Below are positions 16,801 through 23,928 of a stretch of DNA of 56,285 nucleotides, in pieces (the first letter of the stretch is position 1; each line of letters opens with the position of its first letter). The notes below the pieces were generated by a model that was given only the letters and a program-made list of their open reading frames with translations, was not told the origin of the DNA and did not search any database. The stretch comes from Bacteroidales bacterium UBA2712 (lineage in GTDB: Bacteria; Bacteroidota; Bacteroidia; Bacteroidales; Paludibacteraceae). The position numbers and the translations under genes were made by a program. The DNA is taken from contig DEKW01000014.1 of the NCBI GenBank assembly GCA_002354055.1, positions 1-56,285 on the forward strand. The letters run 5' to 3'.

Positions 16801-18645
16801 TACTCCGCTACCGGAATACAAACCGTCCAACGCCGTTACAGCTATCTCCCGCACTTTGGGACCAAAACGGAAGAACGGCGAACCACCGCCCCAACGGCCG
16901 CCAAACGTAGCAGAGTCGCCTAATACCTCCAGATTCCTGAAATAGGTGTCCGCACTCAGCGTCGCGCCATAGAACGCTTTCTTATTGATTTTGACAATAC
17001 CTTTCTCCCAATCTCCATGACCGGGTGTCGTATGTGCAAAACTCTCCGTCTCCAATTCCACCTGACGGCTCGCACATACGATTCCGCGCGTAAGCGGACA
17101 GAGATAAAATGCCTGTTTGCCTATTCGTTTGATATTTTGGCCGATATAGAGGTATTTTGCATTCGTCAGTTGGAATGCCTGCGTAGGCACTTCTTCCATT
17201 TTGTCGCTCAGAATAACGGAGTCAATCGTAGATTGTATGAACGTAAAGGGAGCAATTGCCTCGATATTGTTACCGATGGTTATTTTGTCGAAATGGCCTT
17301 TGTCATAGAATGCCAATTTGCGGATATGCGTTACGGTATACGTCTTGCCGGAGATGGTATCGGTAACCGAATCCGGAATCGTCACCGCGCCGTTTTCCAC
17401 ATTCATGCCGCCGCCCAAATAATCCAGGATATCGGCTGTGCCATCCTCCTGCAGACCGTATTTGAATACGCCGATCTCTTTTTCCTGAGCATCGTACGGA
17501 CGCACATTCGCCCATAAGACCACATCGGTGCAATAAATAGGCACGGCCGACAAACGGTAGAAGCCATCCGTATGACCGCCCCATCCGTAGTTGAAGTGGA
17601 AATAGTTATTGGACGTGTATCCGTCGCAAATAAGCGCATGACCGTCTGCTTCCGGATCTATCGGATCACCGGCGAAAAGCACAGGACGACCTTCATTTAA
17701 CTCGATCTTAAACGTCTCGCGCACATCGGCTATGTTGTTGCCGGTTACAATCTCGATATCCGGCTCATAACTGAAATTATGAACTAAAGCATCTGTGTCC
17801 CATTGGGTCGGACTACCGTTGGGTTGACAATAGCTCGTTCCCATCGCTTTACCTACATCCGCCATCAGACGAGCAACGGCTTCCGCTTGAGCATACAAGT
17901 AGCCATGCTCGTAATCGTCTATCATAGCATCCCAATCGTACGTGCGACCGGAGAAATCTTCGTAGATGTACGCACCGTCCGCATACCCTACTATCACCTG
18001 TCCTTTGGTTTGTTTGGGCCATTTCCAATAGTTCATCACCTGCGCGACCGCCGTCGGTACACACCCTGTATAGCATTGGTCCGGCGTGAACATGTTATAC
18101 GGTGCTATCTGATTCCATTTGGCGGTTATGAGCGGACCTACTACCACATCGCCCAAGAAGGACGGAAGAGACCCCCAATCGTCTGTCACACCGATGCGGC
18201 GGGGACGAGGATTTGCCAACGACGGATCCTTACGCAGGCTGTCGATACCGGCGGAGTACTCGTTGAGCAGGTCGATGAACTGCACCGGCGCATCGTCGTA
18301 ACTGAACGAACCATGGTCGCAATAACCGAGAATATCCGATACAGCACCGTCTTCACCCGATACGACTACAAAGCCTTGATCGTTACCGAGATTGACAATA
18401 TAGACATTATCTTTGTTGGTTGCTACGCGTGAGGGCATACGATGCGCGATAGACGGCGCAATCTTTGTGCCTTTTGGCGCTTTGCGGGTGGCTTTCTGCG
18501 CCGTCTGGTCATGCTGCACAAAAGAGTTCGCTATATCCAATGCCTCCTCCGGCGTAATATCCGCAGCATTTACATGGAGTGCAAATGCTCCAATGACCAA
18601 ATAAATGAACCAATGGTAAATGTTCAAATGTGTAAATGCTTTCAT
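13840..18645 (-). CDS. Large exported C10 (streptopain-like) cysteine protease with LRR region
   Basis: 1601 aa. Signal peptide (MKAFTHLNIYHWFIYLVIGA...HVNA), an N-terminal Spi-like propeptide (EEALDIANSF; VYIVNLGNDQGFVVVSGED), then the C10 peptidase domain with catalytic C195 (CYTGCVPTAVAQVMNYW), catalytic H336 (DGHALICDGY) and W355 (NYGWGG). Residues about 400-720 contain BspA-like LRR_5 units (IRKLAFYDKGHFDKITIGNN). The last ~850 residues are unrecognised and no clear T9SS tail is seen. Its ATG overlaps the stop of the upstream small T9SS-tail protein (ATGA). Likely surface or secreted protease; substrate unknown. Confidence 0.88.
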   Translation of the reverse strand: MKAFTHLNIYHWFIYLVIGAFALHVNAADITPEEALDIANSFVQHDQTAQKATRKAPKGTKIAPSIAHRMPSRVATNKDNVYIVNLGNDQGFVVVSGEDGAVSDILGYCDHGSFSYDDAPVQFIDLLNEYSAGIDSLRKDPSLANPRPRRIGVTDDWGSLPSFLGDVVVGPLITAKWNQIAPYNMFTPDQCYTGCVPTAVAQVMNYWKWPKQTKGQVIVGYADGAYIYEDFSGRTYDWDAMIDDYEHGYLYAQAEAVARLMADVGKAMGTSYCQPNGSPTQWDTDALVHNFSYEPDIEIVTGNNIADVRETFKIELNEGRPVLFAGDPIDPEADGHALICDGYTSNNYFHFNYGWGGHTDGFYRLSAVPIYCTDVVLWANVRPYDAQEKEIGVFKYGLQEDGTADILDYLGGGMNVENGAVTIPDSVTDTISGKTYTVTHIRKLAFYDKGHFDKITIGNNIEAIAPFTFIQSTIDSVILSDKMEEVPTQAFQLTNAKYLYIGQNIKRIGKQAFYLCPLTRGIVCASRQVELETESFAHTTPGHGDWEKGIVKINKKAFYGATLSADTYFRNLEVLGDSATFGGRWGGGSPFFRFGPKVREIAVTALDGLYSGSGVPVLIVDSLNPYFSDDFYPIIYNKNKTAVLIALSNPSAGWPETVIKMEPGCIRGGIDYTIPQTIVDMEGAFKDCDGPKYNYAELTCPLLVPPVITDATFSDAIFADESKHVYLQVPPGTEELYAEAPGWRRFGENIVTMYQEFEPLPPQDLNYQMVVHGDSLKTTVELGKVNAIRVSEDEAGEAMVTMSLNGREDITVKAAVIDSLTFKPGFLYENAEIFEINDSNLTIQAQKCSITFDPTTFDESAQICIRNSVLLPRPSEGVTGGIGIDISMLDENGQPVHELSGVAKITIPFKAPADQAVGAAYYNPQTGEWEPVYLDYNPELGVATILTDHLSFYSLVTFINERTKSELFEALREIPALYAWDEGTKMLLKILDSDDPKVKATIEFKNEMGLWQSLGLDGFYTGAVSISEPLFGFKPEAIDNAVSIMGEIGTAMTILDVVRADLKGDNIGVASGTLKVIMAKTAGAAASWIGTPVMAASMSLVAFIGVALEKFGTTVQEFKADYFRTAYRYYYSMEGYRSLGSDSRYNNDVNGNAKPHGYYRTAKDWYDYFYPAFVEANMNEQQLNAYIQQSVRVYCDQFWNETADLQTWAFEEARTQGYQSFWDATEALKQQISDEYYADLMDGYLTAVFGALRNKQIVQANNRAVAKINSMAKWMNKKVAFRIVDSSWEEGKVSKFAGRMIGFAAVPDNVADQDAWRKPIGEDGKVPLGWFTTYALVRNMMPFQITLFDEHGVPEKVFDFQLDGVADKTIIDIDLATQGVKADMMPIEGLELDYTPDSVLLYTGSYDLLDQYDDQLTGELVYMDEKKNLYRKKVRWCTELDRFFNRHDFITVDSLSGNFTIGDDIAGKLVGDSATGTFTINTDYRFFIQTAQQWLDNWNNKKVKYYDKFLKLLNGSVKHQLTCQYVLKRKWVDDHYEYDITYTGEGIWDLTPRYITYVGKTIDWSAVVTEDDAPVLTMDDIGVGTASVGGEVTMEYSTTIR

Positions 18646-19127
18646 TGTTGCGCAAATTTAAAGGTGAAACGTTCGTTGGTGACGATATAGACACCCGTCA
18701 TGCCTTGGGTCGAGATAGCGGCATTGCCTTCGCCGTCTAAGCTGTATTGGGAAACTAACATGCCTTGCACGTTGTAGATATTCACTTTCGATCCCGGCGT
18801 ACCATGCTCAATGACGATCTGTCCGTCGCGGAAGAGGAAGTGCTCGGGCACCTCAATCTCATCTATTCCTTCGGCTATCTCGGCTTTCTCGAACTTCACG
18901 GAACGCAATTGATTGATGGCGTACTGCACGGAGGTAGAACCGGTGGTGATCACCAGTTCGGTAGCCGTGTAACTCAGTTCGGGGTTGCTTGCAAAGGAGA
19001 ACAACACCCGCTCTCCCTGCACCGGGTAGATAGCTACCACATTCTGCTCTACTAACTGTGCGTCCTGCGCGCGTACGCCCGAGAAAACGAATCCCAGCAC
19101 TACGCAAAAAGTAAGAATCCTTTTCAT
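18642..19127 (-). CDS. Small exported protein with T9SS type A-like C-terminal domain
   Basis: 161 aa. Signal peptide MKRILTFCVVLGFVFSGVRA, a short middle part (VVAIYPVQGERVLFSFASNP), then a complete T9SS-like C-terminal sorting domain: GSKVNIYNVQGMLVSQYSLD and MTGVYIVTNERFTFKF. Little more than a sorting domain, and translationally coupled to the C10 protease that follows. First gene of the operon behind the 19178-19245 promoter/operator. It could be a partner, inhibitor or delivery subunit of the protease; that is inference. Confidence 0.75.
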   Translation of the reverse strand: MKRILTFCVVLGFVFSGVRAQDAQLVEQNVVAIYPVQGERVLFSFASNPELSYTATELVITTGSTSVQYAINQLRSVKFEKAEIAEGIDEIEVPEHFLFRDGQIVIEHGTPGSKVNIYNVQGMLVSQYSLDGEGNAAISTQGMTGVYIVTNERFTFKFAQQ

Positions 19128-19177
19128 ACAATGAGCGAAAATTTATGGCTGATACTATTTATGGTTCAAAATCCGCA

Positions 19178-19245
19178 CAAAAGTACTGCTTTTTTTTGAC
19201 ATTTCACTCTCAAATCGTACAATTCCATTCTCAAATCGTACAAAT
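19178..19245 (-). promoter_or_regulatory. Promoter and paired operator of the protease operon
   Basis: Minus strand: -7 TACTTTTG at 19178-19185; upstream two direct copies of a site reading CTCAAATCGTACAA on plus (19209-19224 and 19230-19245), exactly 21 bp apart. The proximal CAAATCG begins 26 bp from the -7 box. The same arrangement with the same distances is at 22624-22691. Confidence 0.8.
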
Positions 19246-19256
19246 CTGCATTTTTA

Positions 19257-19286
19257 CAAAAAAAACTGCACCCCCGAAGGAGTGCA
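19257..19286 (-). terminator. Intrinsic terminator of the LRR/lipoprotein operon
   Basis: Minus strand: CTGCACTCC-TTCG-GGGGTGCAG (19265-19286) with one G-T pair, then a T-run. Nearly the same hairpin as at 13214-13233, so the two operons end in duplicated terminators. Confidence 0.9.
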
Positions 19287-19332
19287 GCGGAAAAAAAAAG
19301 AGATTGTTTGTTAGTAATTAGCCCATTATTTG

Positions 19333-19420
19333 TTTTATTCTTTAACGAGCATGGCTCCGAAGACGAGGATTACACGTTTTATTCCCTGACGAGCATAGCT
19401 CCGAAGACGAGGTAAACCTG
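19333..19420 (-). repeat. 44-bp direct duplication of a gene's 3' end
   Basis: 19333-19376 and 19377-19420 are near-identical 44-bp units (shared GCTCCGAAGACGAGG and TTTTATTC). The right unit is the true 3' end of the lipoprotein gene (LVFGAMLVRE stop); the left unit, downstream, still reads as LVFGAMLVKE followed by a stop. It looks like the stump of a second copy. Confidence 0.85.
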
Positions 19421-19855
19421 GGTGTCTTGCTCGTCGTCGTTGCCGAAATGGATGTTGAACCGCGTGCGGTTTTCATCCATCATCGCGTACGCATAGGATT
19501 TCGGGAAGGGCTTATAAGCCGAGCCGTCTGCCAGCACGAGATTGATGTGAGAGAAGTGACCGTCCTCGGAGCTGACCGGCATATTATGGATAAAGATATC
19601 CTGCGGTGTCTCGTCCTCGGACGCGATGCGTGCCTGCACGAATTTCACATCCACGGTGTTGGCGTTGGGGTGCAAGGTGATGACCGCCTGCTGTTGGTCG
19701 TTGTGTACAGGGAACATCACTCCGCGCAGTTCTCCGGTTACGTTGAAAACTACAGCGTCTTTGTCCTCCGGCTCATTGCCGCCTTTCTTGTCACAAGATG
19801 TAAATGCCAACACGCCGGCTGCCAGCGCAAAGGCGAAGAATAAAATCTTTTTCAT
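19379..19855 (-). CDS. Small lipoprotein
   Basis: 158 aa from the ATG at 19855 (an ATG at 19864 adds MLI). Lipoprotein signal MKKILFFAFALAAGVLAFTSC with Cys as lipidation site, then acidic linker and a compact domain with VTGELRGVMFPVHNDQQQAV and AVITLHPNANTVDVKFVQAR-like strands. I do not recognise the domain. It follows the LRR protein by 12 bp. Its first 40 bases are nearly identical to those of the LRR gene, and its last 36 bases are duplicated downstream. Confidence 0.75.
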   Translation of the reverse strand: MKKILFFAFALAAGVLAFTSCDKKGGNEPEDKDAVVFNVTGELRGVMFPVHNDQQQAVITLHPNANTVDVKFVQARIASEDETPQDIFIHNMPVSSEDGHFSHINLVLADGSAYKPFPKSYAYAMMDENRTRFNIHFGNDDEQDTQVYLVFGAMLVRE

Positions 19856-19867
19856 AATAAGCAAATT

Positions 19868-22585
19868 TTATTTTATTTCTGCGCCAAGGGCGTTGTAGGT
19901 CTTACCATCGCGGATGATGAGGAGCTTGCCATTGCGGAGGAACTTGAAACCCCTCTCCGACTCTCCCCTCAAGGGAGAGGGAGTGTTTTCTATGTCGGTG
20001 GTGGAGGATACTACCCATTGTACGCCGTAGATGCTGACGCTGTTTTCGGCAGCCTCGGTACGTTTAGCGCGTGCGCGGAACTTGGACGGAGCAGCAGCCG
20101 GTGCTTCCTGCTCTTCTGCTACCACGCCATAGACAAAGACATAGGCATCACCTTCAACCGAGTACGGGATATTGATCAAGCCCTTGGCCGCCTGTGCAAA
20201 GGTCTCTGCTTCTTGTCCCTCAATACGTACTGCCACTTCGTGGTTGCCGGAGGTTTGAATCGTCAGACTGAGTGTGCCTGTTCCGGCAGGGAGGGTGAGG
20301 ATAATTCCGCTGAAGTTATTACGAATTACATCCATGTTGCCGGTATTGGCAAGCACGTTCTCTATCATCACTTCATCGACGACGGTATTGAGGACGAGGG
20401 CTTGTTCAGCAGCGTCGTAATGGTCCCCGTTGGTGGTGTCGCAGGTCAGATAGAGGCTGCCCACTACGGCATTGGTGAGGTCGGCGTTGGCAGGCAAGTC
20501 AGCCATTGTGGCAGTGCCGCTGTCGGCTATCGGCGCGATGTCTTCTACGGAAGCGGGTTTGGTCTCCGGTGTCATCTCGACAATGTTTTGGAAGCGGTTC
20601 CATTGCTCATCAGCGCGGTAAGCCGCGAGTGTGCCGGAAGGGACATAGAGAGTGGCTGTTTCATAGGTGTTGCCGTACCAGTTTTCGAACGCGTCTTGTC
20701 CGAGCGCGCCGGCAGGGTTCTGAATCTGAGAGATGATGAGGGTGAGGTTCTCCAGATTCATGAATCCGTACGGTGCGATATGTTTGAGGTTAGCGGGCAG
20801 GGTGAGCGAACGGATACCGTACAGTTCGTTAAACGACTCTTGTTCAATAGAATCCACGGTAGCCGGAATGAAGGCGCCGGCGGTAGCCGCTACGATGGTA
20901 TTGTCGGCTGTGCGGATGATGGCGTTGCAGTTGTCTCGGCTGTCGAACACGGTGTTGGCAGGGTTGACGGTCAGTTTAGCGATATTGGTTCCGAGCAAGG
21001 CTGATCCTTCGATCTCAATGACTCCCGCGGGGATCTCCAGTGAACGGAGCGGGCATCCACGGAACAGACGGTTGTTCAATACCTGCAACGATGCCGGCAG
21101 ATGGATCTCCGTCAAGGCTTCGCAACCGGCGAACGCACCCGGACCAATATATTCTACTTCATCGGGTATGATGATAGTCCGCAGGGCAACGCAGCCGAAG
21201 AAGATACGGTCCTGAATAGCCGTGGTACCTTGGGCAAAGGTCACTTTGGTGAGGTTCGCGTTATCCTGGAAAGCGGCGTTGTTGTCAAGCCAATTGGAAG
21301 ACGAAGCAGGAATAACGACCTCTTTGAGTCCCGTACGGGCAAAAGCGAGCCATCCTACTTTTTCCACCGATTCAGGGATGTCAAGCGAAAATAGTTTGTC
21401 CGTATATTCGAAGGCTTCCGTGCCTATATACTTGACAGTACTTGGTATGGTCAGACTGCTGAGGTTGGACGCACCTCGGAAGCAGTATTCGCCGATGGCT
21501 TCTACAGCGCAGCGATGGCGTGTCCAGCCCTCCAGTGGTGCTGCGGAATATTTGGTGCCGGAACTATTGGAGAACGAGTAGAAGGTCACCGAGTCCGGAA
21601 TGACGATGCTCGACTGCTTGTAGGGGAACTCGGAGCTCCATGTGCTGACGTACGAACCGTCTGGGTTGAGATACCATACTTGCGGAAGGGCGACGGAGAG
21701 GTACAAATCGCCTGATCCTTCTTCTTTCTGCGAGACTTTGTAATAGAGTCCGCTTTCGTAGAAATCGAAGGTGTAGTCCGCATATCGGATGCCGTACTGC
21801 CGCGAGACGTCCATTTCCTGAACTGTGAAGCGGCTCCAAAAAGCGTCTGCGTTGTAAGCGTTTGCCAGACCTTCGGGCACATAGAGTGTGATGGATGAAG
21901 CGTCGGGCTGCGGCGTATCTTCGTCCAGCCAACCGAACATACGGGTGCCGCGGGTGAGCACGTTTGGCGTGTTGATCTGTACCGACTGCAGGTTGCGTGC
22001 ATAAGGGCAGAAAGCCAGCGGAATCTCCGTCACGTTCTCACCGATGACTACGTTCAGCACTTCGCTCCACGTATGGAAAACAGGCACACCGCTGTCGTCA
22101 GCGACATTACGACCGAGGTAGAGGTAGGTGCAGGTGTACGCTATCGGATCCATTGTTCCCTGCGCAAAGGTAATGGACTCATTACCGTCCGCGATCTTCA
22201 GTTCGGTGACGCCGCCGGTACGCTGGAAGATATTCTCACCCACCGTCAGCACGGTTTTCGGAATGACAATGCCTGAAAGGTTGCTGCACCACGCGAACGC
22301 ATTGTCGCCGATGGCGTTCACGGTGTATTCAAAACTGCCGAGCTGGTCATCCCACGCATTCAGCGTCTCCGGGATGATGAGGCGTCCGCTGTAGGTGTCC
22401 TGCCCGATGCCGCCCCACATTCCGGCTTCGCCGGTTGCAGGTCCGTAGGTGACGGTAGCCGTCTGGTTGGCTTTGTCGAGGATGTACCAGATACCATCAA
22501 TCTGAGTAGTGTCCAATGACGTTTGTGCGTTCATGCTCATTGCACCGGCTACCAGCGCAAGGGCGAAAAATAAAATCTTTCTCAT
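19868..22585 (-). CDS. BspA-like leucine-rich-repeat surface protein
   Basis: 905 aa. Signal peptide MRKILFFALALVAGAMSMNA, then many LRR_5 (BspA/TpLRR) units such as VNAIGDNAFAWCSNLSGIV, VEAIGEYCFRGASNLSSLT and VEYIGPGAFAGCEALTEIH, up to about residue 690. These repeats are known in adhesins and host-interaction proteins. A C-terminal beta domain follows, then NTPSPLRGESERG, which is encoded by a GC-rich palindromic repeat (about 19950-19984), and the short tail FLRNGKLLIIRDGKTYNALG. First gene of the operon behind 22624-22691. Confidence 0.88.
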   Translation of the reverse strand: MRKILFFALALVAGAMSMNAQTSLDTTQIDGIWYILDKANQTATVTYGPATGEAGMWGGIGQDTYSGRLIIPETLNAWDDQLGSFEYTVNAIGDNAFAWCSNLSGIVIPKTVLTVGENIFQRTGGVTELKIADGNESITFAQGTMDPIAYTCTYLYLGRNVADDSGVPVFHTWSEVLNVVIGENVTEIPLAFCPYARNLQSVQINTPNVLTRGTRMFGWLDEDTPQPDASSITLYVPEGLANAYNADAFWSRFTVQEMDVSRQYGIRYADYTFDFYESGLYYKVSQKEEGSGDLYLSVALPQVWYLNPDGSYVSTWSSEFPYKQSSIVIPDSVTFYSFSNSSGTKYSAAPLEGWTRHRCAVEAIGEYCFRGASNLSSLTIPSTVKYIGTEAFEYTDKLFSLDIPESVEKVGWLAFARTGLKEVVIPASSSNWLDNNAAFQDNANLTKVTFAQGTTAIQDRIFFGCVALRTIIIPDEVEYIGPGAFAGCEALTEIHLPASLQVLNNRLFRGCPLRSLEIPAGVIEIEGSALLGTNIAKLTVNPANTVFDSRDNCNAIIRTADNTIVAATAGAFIPATVDSIEQESFNELYGIRSLTLPANLKHIAPYGFMNLENLTLIISQIQNPAGALGQDAFENWYGNTYETATLYVPSGTLAAYRADEQWNRFQNIVEMTPETKPASVEDIAPIADSGTATMADLPANADLTNAVVGSLYLTCDTTNGDHYDAAEQALVLNTVVDEVMIENVLANTGNMDVIRNNFSGIILTLPAGTGTLSLTIQTSGNHEVAVRIEGQEAETFAQAAKGLINIPYSVEGDAYVFVYGVVAEEQEAPAAAPSKFRARAKRTEAAENSVSIYGVQWVVSSTTDIENTPSPLRGESERGFKFLRNGKLLIIRDGKTYNALGAEIK
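19946..19984. repeat. Palindromic repeat inserted in coding sequence
   Basis: Plus strand contains CTCTCCC-CTCAA-GGGAGAG flanked by CCCCTCTCCGA and GGAGTG. It is translated in the LRR gene as SPLRGESERG. The same type of text occurs between Bacteroidales genes, so this looks like an intergenic repeat captured in frame. Confidence 0.6.
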
Positions 22586-22623
22586 AAAACAATAATTTGT
22601 GTGTTACTAATCAAATGAGCGCA

Positions 22624-22691
22624 CAAAAGTACTGCTTTTTTATGAAAAAGCATTCGCAAATCGTACAATTCGATTCTCAAATCGTACAAAT
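22624..22691 (-). promoter_or_regulatory. Promoter and paired operator of the LRR operon
   Basis: Minus strand: -7 TACTTTTG at 22624-22631. Two direct copies (plus: ATTCGCAAATCGTACAATT at 22652-22670, ATTCTCAAATCGTACAAAT at 22673-22691), 21 bp apart; CAAATCG begins 26 bp from the -7. The distal copy abuts the stop codon of the AraC-type regulator gene. No well-spaced -33 is visible, which fits an activator-dependent promoter. Confidence 0.8.
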
Positions 22692-23780
22692 CTACATTTT
22701 AGGCATATTTTGCCTCCTGAATTGGAGAGGAGTCTGTCCCGTCAACTCTTTGAAGATGCGGTAGAAGGTCTGGTCTGAAGTGAAGCCACTAAGGGCGATA
22801 GCCGAAGAAACGGCTTCATGGTCAGAAGTGTATTGCGGGTCCGCAAGGATAGCTTTAGCGCTCTCCACCCTATATTGCGCCACGAGTTGCGAGAAACTGA
22901 AGTTCGTGCGGCGGTTGATACAAGCGGAGACATACGTGCGGTTGGATCCCACAGCCGCAGCGAGGTCCTGGATAGTAAGGTTCGGGTTCGTGAAGAGTTG
23001 TTCTTCGCGCAGAACGGTGATGATCTTATTGAACAGTTCATCCGTCTCCTCCATCGTCGTTCGACGGGCTCTCTCCTCGTCCTCTGCCTCTACCTGCGCG
23101 ATGGTCTCTTCCGGCATGAAGGTATGCGCCGCTACGTAGCCCAATCCGTACAAGAGCACCGACATCAGCACCGCAGGAATGGAGACGAGTACCGATCCGT
23201 CAAACGAATCTCGTCCGAGGAGATTGAGCATCATCGATACAAAGGCGGTGAAGCCGATGAAAAGAAGGAGCGTGTGCGTCGGCTGCAAGAGGTAACTGCG
23301 GTCGTCGGTATAGTTATTATCCAACCGCCGCTGAGTAGTCCGGATCAGATGGTACCCGCCTACCACGACCCAAACGACCTGTGCGGCAAAACAAAGACGG
23401 GCGATCAGATGAATACTATCTTCAATCCCCCATTGAAAACGCACGTTCAGCGGAAAAACGAAAGCCACAACCACCGCCGGAAGAAGCAAAAGCGGCACTT
23501 CGTAGGAGATCTTCGTGCGCGTGAGGGCGCGCAGGTACGCGTAATATAAAGGATATACGCAAAGGTTGACGACGGAGTAACTCCATTCGCCTATGAAACT
23601 CGGATGATCGGAGAAATACAACCAATGGTCGGTATAAAGAACCGTCGCTGCAAGGTAAAAGAGCAGAATCGTCCCCGTCACACGCGGTTCTTTATTGCCG
23701 CGAAGGAAACGCACAGCGAAGAAAATGCTCCAAAAGAGACAGAGCATCATCGGCAGCGATATAATCCATTGAAAAAGCAT
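22692..23780 (-). CDS. AraC-family regulator with N-terminal membrane domain
   Basis: 362 aa. About seven hydrophobic segments in residues 1-220 (WIISLPMMLCLFWSIFFAV; TILLFYLAATVLY; LLLLPAVVVAFVFP; LLLFIGFTAFVSMML; ISIPAVLMSVLLYGLGYVAA-like), then a cytoplasmic AraC double helix-turn-helix (LTIQDLAAAVGSNRTYVSAC; IALSGFTSDQTFYRIFKELTG; TPLQFRR). A one-protein sensor/regulator anchored in the inner membrane. It lies directly upstream of the LRR operon and the paired 21-bp sites in both surface operons fit AraC-type binding, so it is their likely activator (inference). Signal unknown. Confidence 0.9.
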   Translation of the reverse strand: MLFQWIISLPMMLCLFWSIFFAVRFLRGNKEPRVTGTILLFYLAATVLYTDHWLYFSDHPSFIGEWSYSVVNLCVYPLYYAYLRALTRTKISYEVPLLLLPAVVVAFVFPLNVRFQWGIEDSIHLIARLCFAAQVVWVVVGGYHLIRTTQRRLDNNYTDDRSYLLQPTHTLLLFIGFTAFVSMMLNLLGRDSFDGSVLVSIPAVLMSVLLYGLGYVAAHTFMPEETIAQVEAEDEERARRTTMEETDELFNKIITVLREEQLFTNPNLTIQDLAAAVGSNRTYVSACINRRTNFSFSQLVAQYRVESAKAILADPQYTSDHEAVSSAIALSGFTSDQTFYRIFKELTGQTPLQFRRQNMPKM

Positions 23781-23904
23781 TTTTGATTATTTTTTTTGCT
23801 TACTTGCGCGTTTTGGCACGGTATTTGTCCTACTTCTATTGAAAAGAGTAAATCACACTATATTCTATAGTTGATAAATAGAGATTGTTTGTTATGGAGA
23901 AGAT

Positions 23905-23924
23905 AGGCTGCCGGGAGGCAGCCT
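23905..23924 (-). terminator. Hairpin after the five-gene exported-protein operon
   Basis: Perfect 8-bp stem AGGCTGCC/GGCAGCCT with 4-nt loop, 5 bp past the stop at 23929. The T-tract is poor on both strands, so it may act as an mRNA-end stabiliser or weak terminator. Confidence 0.6.
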
Positions 23925-23928
23925 TCTT

